Of a stretch of 14,954 nucleotides of DNA, positions 12,134 to 14,954 are shown piece by piece. The stretch comes from Desulfovibrio oxyclinae DSM 11498. Its GTDB lineage: Bacteria > Desulfobacterota > Desulfovibrionia > Desulfovibrionales > Desulfovibrionaceae. The translations under genes and the position numbers were made by a program. Below the pieces are notes generated by a model that was not told the origin of the DNA, ran no database searches, and saw nothing but the letters and a program-made list of their open reading frames with translations. The stretch lies in contig NZ_AQXE01000009.1 of assembly GCF_000375485.1 (NCBI RefSeq), positions 74,924-89,877 on the forward strand, in the 5' to 3' direction. Within the stretch, counting starts at the first letter, position 1. The number at the start of each line of letters is the position of its first letter.

Positions 12134-13332
12134 TTGGCAAAACACTCCTTGAGAGCTTTAAAGGCAGGCAATTCCTTGCCTTCCAGAAATTCGAGAAACG
12201 AGCCGCCGCCGGTGGAAATAAAGCTGAACCGTTCGGTCAGCCCGGCCTTGTGCACCACGGCATCCGTGTCGCCGCCGCCGACAATGGTCACGGCTTCGGG
12301 CATATCCGCCATAACCTTGCAGAGCTCCATGGAGCCTTCGGCAAAGGCGGGAGTTTCAAACAGCCCCATGGGCCCGTTCCAGACCACGGTCCCGGCTCCA
12401 TCCAGCACTTTCTTGAAAGTCTCGATGCTTTCCGGGCCGATATCAAGAACCATCATGTCCTCGGGAATACAGTCAGCACCGCAAGAACCGTTCGCCTTAT
12501 CCGCATCGGGAGAGTCGGCGTAAACGAAATCCTGAGGGAGATGGATTTGAGAGCCTTTCTGACGCGCGGTCTCCATGATCTTGAGAGCTTCGTCGAAAAG
12601 ATCGTTCTCCACAAGGGACTTACCAACGCCATGCCCCTGAGCGGCAAGGAAGGTATTGGCCATTGCGCCACCTATAATGATGTGATCGACCTTTCCAAGC
12701 AGATTGTAGAGAATGCCCAACTTGGACGATACCTTGGCGCCTCCGGAAACCGCCACGAACGGGCGCTTCGGATCGGCAAGAGCGGTGCCGAGATACTCCC
12801 ATTCCTTCTTCATGAGGAATCCGATGCAACAGTCCTTTGCATGAGCGGGAACGTCCACCACGGACGCGTTGGCTCTGTGGGCCACGCCAAAAGCGTCATT
12901 GACGTAAATGTCCGCCAGTGAAGCAAGCTGTTTGCCGAAGTCGCCGCGATCCTCGGCTGTCTTGCCCTGCTCTTCCTTATGAAAACGAAGGTTTTCGAGC
13001 ATCATGACCTGTCCGGGCTGAAGCGAGGCCGCCATGGACTCAACGTCAGGACCGACACAATCGGGAGCAAGGGCCACGTCGGTCTCCAGCAGTTCGCCAA
13101 GCCGTTTGGCAATCGGCGCCAGCGTGAGTTCCGGCACGACCTGCCCCTTGGGCTTTCCAAGGTGCGCGCAAACGATAACCGCTGCGCCCTGCTCCATGGC
13201 ATAGCGCAACGTCGGCACGACAGCACGGATCCGGTTGTCGTCCGTGATGGTCGAGCCGTCCAGAGGTACGTTGAAATCCACTCGAAAAAGAAGCTTCTTT
13301 CCCTTGATGTCCATTTGATCGATGTATTGCAT
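12130..13332 (-). CDS. pgk: Phosphoglycerate kinase
   Basis: Pgk makes ATP from 1,3-bisphosphoglycerate in glycolysis, and runs in reverse in gluconeogenesis. The 400-residue product has the usual length. It shows the N-terminal signature LLFRVDFNVPL (14-24), substrate-binding R34 (DDNRI), HLGKPKG (57-63, where many homologues have HLGRPKG), the nucleotide-binding GGAKVSSKL (197-205), WNGPMGLFE (318-326), and the hinge/ADP-binding GGGDTDA (352-358) with STGGGSFLEFLEG (373-385). The ATG is at 13330-13332, with GGAG seven bases upstream. It begins two bases after the rimI stop and overlaps tpiA by four bases. Confidence 0.97.
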   Translation of the reverse strand: MQYIDQMDIKGKKLLFRVDFNVPLDGSTITDDNRIRAVVPTLRYAMEQGAAVIVCAHLGKPKGQVVPELTLAPIAKRLGELLETDVALAPDCVGPDVESMAASLQPGQVMMLENLRFHKEEQGKTAEDRGDFGKQLASLADIYVNDAFGVAHRANASVVDVPAHAKDCCIGFLMKKEWEYLGTALADPKRPFVAVSGGAKVSSKLGILYNLLGKVDHIIIGGAMANTFLAAQGHGVGKSLVENDLFDEALKIMETARQKGSQIHLPQDFVYADSPDADKANGSCGADCIPEDMMVLDIGPESIETFKKVLDGAGTVVWNGPMGLFETPAFAEGSMELCKVMADMPEAVTIVGGGDTDAVVHKAGLTERFSFISTGGGSFLEFLEGKELPAFKALKECFAK

Positions 13333-13334
13333 TA

Positions 13335-13811
13335 TTACGCTCCAGCTTTATCCCGGGGGAGTCCCCCCATATCCAGACGGAACAAAAGTGCGTCTTCCCG
13401 GTTGTCGGGATAATAACGCTTCCTTCTGCCGGTCATTTCAAAACCAAATTCCTCGTAAAGCCTGATGGCCGGGATGTTCGAAGTACGAACGTCAAGAAAG
13501 CAGGCTTCTGCTCCACTCGCGGCACCATCATCCAGAGCGGCCCGCAGGAGACGCCTTCCCGTGCCTCCGCGTCTGTACTCCGGCATGACGGCAATATTGA
13601 GAATTTCCATTTCTCCGGCAATGCAGGAATATGCCACATACCCCACGGTCACCTCCGAGTCGTTCGAGGCGGCCATAAGCCGGAGATTCCCTCGTTCAAG
13701 GCCCGCCAGATACTGGCTGCGCGCCCAGCGACACTCAAAACAGGCATGTTCGACACGGAGAATGCCGGACACCTCTTCGGCTCCGGCTGTGAAAATTCTC
13801 AACTGCTTCAT
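13335..13811 (-). CDS. rimI: Ribosomal protein S18 alanine N-acetyltransferase (RimI-like)
   Basis: This 158-residue GNAT protein carries the acetyl-CoA loop RRGGTG (80-85) after the strand LNIAVMPEY, the VRTSNIPAIRLYEEFGF segment (108-124) typical of RimI, and the RimI-like C-terminus KRYYPDNREDALLFRLDM. RimI acetylates the N-terminal alanine of ribosomal protein S18. The general acid tyrosine is present (Y119), but the position of the general base glutamate (E103 in Salmonella RimI) holds aspartate (D107, LDVR). The ATG at 13809-13811 is chosen because it gives RimI length. The frame stays open upstream for another 114 codons with non-protein-like composition, antisense to the Nudix gene. 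pgk follows two bases after its stop. Confidence 0.85.
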   Translation of the reverse strand: MKQLRIFTAGAEEVSGILRVEHACFECRWARSQYLAGLERGNLRLMAASNDSEVTVGYVAYSCIAGEMEILNIAVMPEYRRGGTGRRLLRAALDDGAASGAEACFLDVRTSNIPAIRLYEEFGFEMTGRRKRYYPDNREDALLFRLDMGGLPRDKAGA

Positions 13812-13845
13812 GATGTTCCCGGTAAAACCGCCTTCCATTCCATGC

Positions 13846-13895
13846 TGGAAAAACGGCGTGTTCTTGTGTATACACGTTTTCACTGCGCGACAAAA
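13846..13895. promoter_or_regulatory. Candidate divergent promoters sharing a palindromic -10
   Basis: The palindrome GTGTATACAC (13866-13875) offers a TATACA -10 on both strands. On the plus strand TGGAAA (13846-13851) lies 17 bases before it, leading to the Nudix gene. On the minus strand TTTTGT (complement of 13890-13895) lies 17 bases before, leading to rimI-pgk-tpiA-secG. Each match is moderate. Confidence 0.35.
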
Positions 13896-13912
13896 GCCCT
13901 CGGACCTCTCAG

Positions 13913-14446
13913 ATGCACGAAAAATCAAAAAATAACGCCACCCAGGATGAACTGCAGGAAGTGATGGACGACACCAATCGGCCCATCGCGCTGCTGTCGC
14001 GTGACGAAGTGCATCGCCAGTTGCTGCCGCACCGTTCGGTTCAGATTCTCGTTTACGACCAGCAGAACAAACTGTTCCTGCAGAAACGCAGCGCCAGAAA
14101 GCGCTTCTACCCGGGCCGCTGGGATGTCTCGGCCCGAGGCCATACGCTGCCACAGGAATCCAACCTCGACGCCGCGCAACGAATACTGTCCAGTGAACTG
14201 CGGCTGGAAGTGGACCGCCTCAACCTCATCCGGCAATTCCCCTCATGCCCGGAAACCGGCTACGAGTTCGTGAGCATCTTTACCACGCCGAAAATCACGC
14301 AGTTGCCCGCTCCCAATGGCGACGAAGTGGAGGACGGGTACTTTTTCACCTCGGAAGAACTCACCTGCCTCATCAAGGATTTCCGGGAGTTGCTCACGCC
14401 GGGACTGGTGACCCTCTGGGAATCGGGCCTCGCCTTCCCCTTTTAG
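13913..14446 (+). CDS. Nudix-fold protein with a degenerate Nudix box
   Basis: The 177-residue product resembles the isopentenyl-diphosphate-isomerase-like branch of Nudix proteins (compare Escherichia coli YfcD): LPHRSVQILVYDQQNKLFLQ, then KRSARKRFYPGRWDVSARGH, then an alpha-helix. The Nudix box G-x5-E-x7-RE-U-xEE-x-G-U is only partly kept. G76, E82, R90 and E95 fit, but I91, S94 and R97 replace the expected Glu, Glu and Gly. Metal-dependent hydrolysis may therefore be weak or lost. The start could be ATG 13913, with a poor ribosome site, or ATG 13964, preceded by AGGAAG. It diverges from rimI, and its stop overlaps that of the convergent phosphatase gene by three bases. Confidence 0.8.
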   Translation: MHEKSKNNATQDELQEVMDDTNRPIALLSRDEVHRQLLPHRSVQILVYDQQNKLFLQKRSARKRFYPGRWDVSARGHTLPQESNLDAAQRILSSELRLEVDRLNLIRQFPSCPETGYEFVSIFTTPKITQLPAPNGDEVEDGYFFTSEELTCLIKDFRELLTPGLVTLWESGLAFPF

Positions 14447-14954
14447 AGAACCAGCATCTCCGACGCCTTTTCGTGAATAGTACCGTTCGTGGCCAGAATG
14501 TCCGGATCGCCCGGCCTGTATGACTCGGTATCGACACGGCTCACCCTTCCGCCCGCTTCGGTCACGAGCAACATGCCCGCAGCCGTATCCCACGGGTTCA
14601 AGGCCTCCTCATAAAAAGCGTCATACCGCCCGCAAGCGACATAGGCCAGATCAAGCGCAGCCGCACCGGGCCTTCGAACACCGCGGACCAACGGGAGAAG
14701 TCGCCGCAAACGTTCAAGTATTCCTTCAAGGTGTTCGCCGATTGCGTACGGAAAACCGGTCGCAAAAAGCGATTCCTCAATCATTTCGGTACTGGAAACA
14801 GTGACAGGCTTGCCATTCAGGGTAGTGCCGCCACCCAGGGAAGCGGCAAACAGTTCATTCATGAGCGGCAGGTTCACGACTCCCAGAACCACCTGCCCCT
14901 GATGCCACAAAGCGACAGAGGTAGCCACGAATGGGAGCCCGTGAGCGAAGTTTG
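14443..14954 (-). CDS. Inositol monophosphatase family protein, C-terminal part (cut by window edge)
   Basis: The minus-strand frame is open from the window edge to TAA at 14443-14445. It begins with NFAHGLPFVATSVAL, the sequence right after the DPLDGTTN metal-binding motif of inositol monophosphatases. It also keeps the second signature WDTAAGMLLVTEAGGRV, whose aspartate binds metal. Family members (SuhB, CysQ-like) hydrolyse inositol phosphates, fructose-1,6-bisphosphate or PAP; SuhB also acts in rRNA antitermination. The N-terminal half lies outside, so the exact member cannot be named. It converges on the Nudix gene with overlapping stop codons and no terminator between. Confidence 0.88.
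   Translation of the reverse strand, partial: NFAHGLPFVATSVALWHQGQVVLGVVNLPLMNELFAASLGGGTTLNGKPVTVSSTEMIEESLFATGFPYAIGEHLEGILERLRRLLPLVRGVRRPGAAALDLAYVACGRYDAFYEEALNPWDTAAGMLLVTEAGGRVSRVDTESYRPGDPDILATNGTIHEKASEMLVL

Noticed and set aside
11564..12921. Plus-strand open frames opposite tpiA and pgk
   Set aside because: Antisense shadows; tpiA and pgk carry complete catalytic motifs on the other strand.
13812..14153. N-terminal extension of rimI by 114 codons
   Set aside because: The extension is antisense to the Nudix gene, has Arg/Ala/Ser-rich shadow composition, and would make RimI far too long; the ATG at 13811 gives the family length.

Overview
The window looks like chromosomal core sequence from a GC-rich deltaproteobacterium close to Desulfovibrio/Pseudodesulfovibrio. 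This is inferred from gene content: LL-diaminopimelate aminotransferase, a DHH-type nucleotidyltransferase-like protein, the rimI-pgk-tpiA-secG-tRNA-Leu cluster and an SLC13 permease with RCK domains. No phage, insertion sequence, CRISPR array or defence cassette is recognisable.

Layout. Positions 1-1683 (minus) hold xerD followed by a DHH-family protein cut by the window edge. A divergent intergenic region with candidate promoters separates them from a plus-strand run: dapL (lysine/cell-wall precursor), folK (folate) and a small membrane-anchored YHS protein, closed by a strong terminator at 3890-3921. From 3922 to 4838 lies a stretch of about 900 bases unlike its surroundings. It is AT-richer or C/A-skewed, has at most one doubtful 81-codon reading frame, and carries dyad symmetries on promoter-like boxes plus a possible folded RNA or long leader (4508-4685). 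It ends at a gene for an exported TPR protein (4839-6917) with its own terminator. A well-formed promoter then drives a two-gene unit: a GNAT-nitrilase fusion enzyme and an SLC13-type anion permease.

From 10389 to 13811 (minus) runs rimI-pgk-tpiA-secG-tRNA-Leu(GAG), with tightly packed or overlapping junctions. It joins ribosomal protein acetylation, lower glycolysis, the Sec translocase and a tRNA. The tRNA is present twice as identical 87-nt copies 366 nt apart, each with its own related but diverged terminator hairpin. Divergent from rimI is a Nudix-fold protein with a degenerate Nudix box. It runs convergently into the C-terminal half of an inositol-monophosphatase family gene, cut by the right edge.

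Most genes are ordinary housekeeping genes. The parts most worth a second look are the atypical stretch 3922-4838, the similar dyads over two TTGACA boxes, the tRNA duplication, the unresolved folK start, and the enzyme-permease pair. I did not find a clear new multi-gene system.
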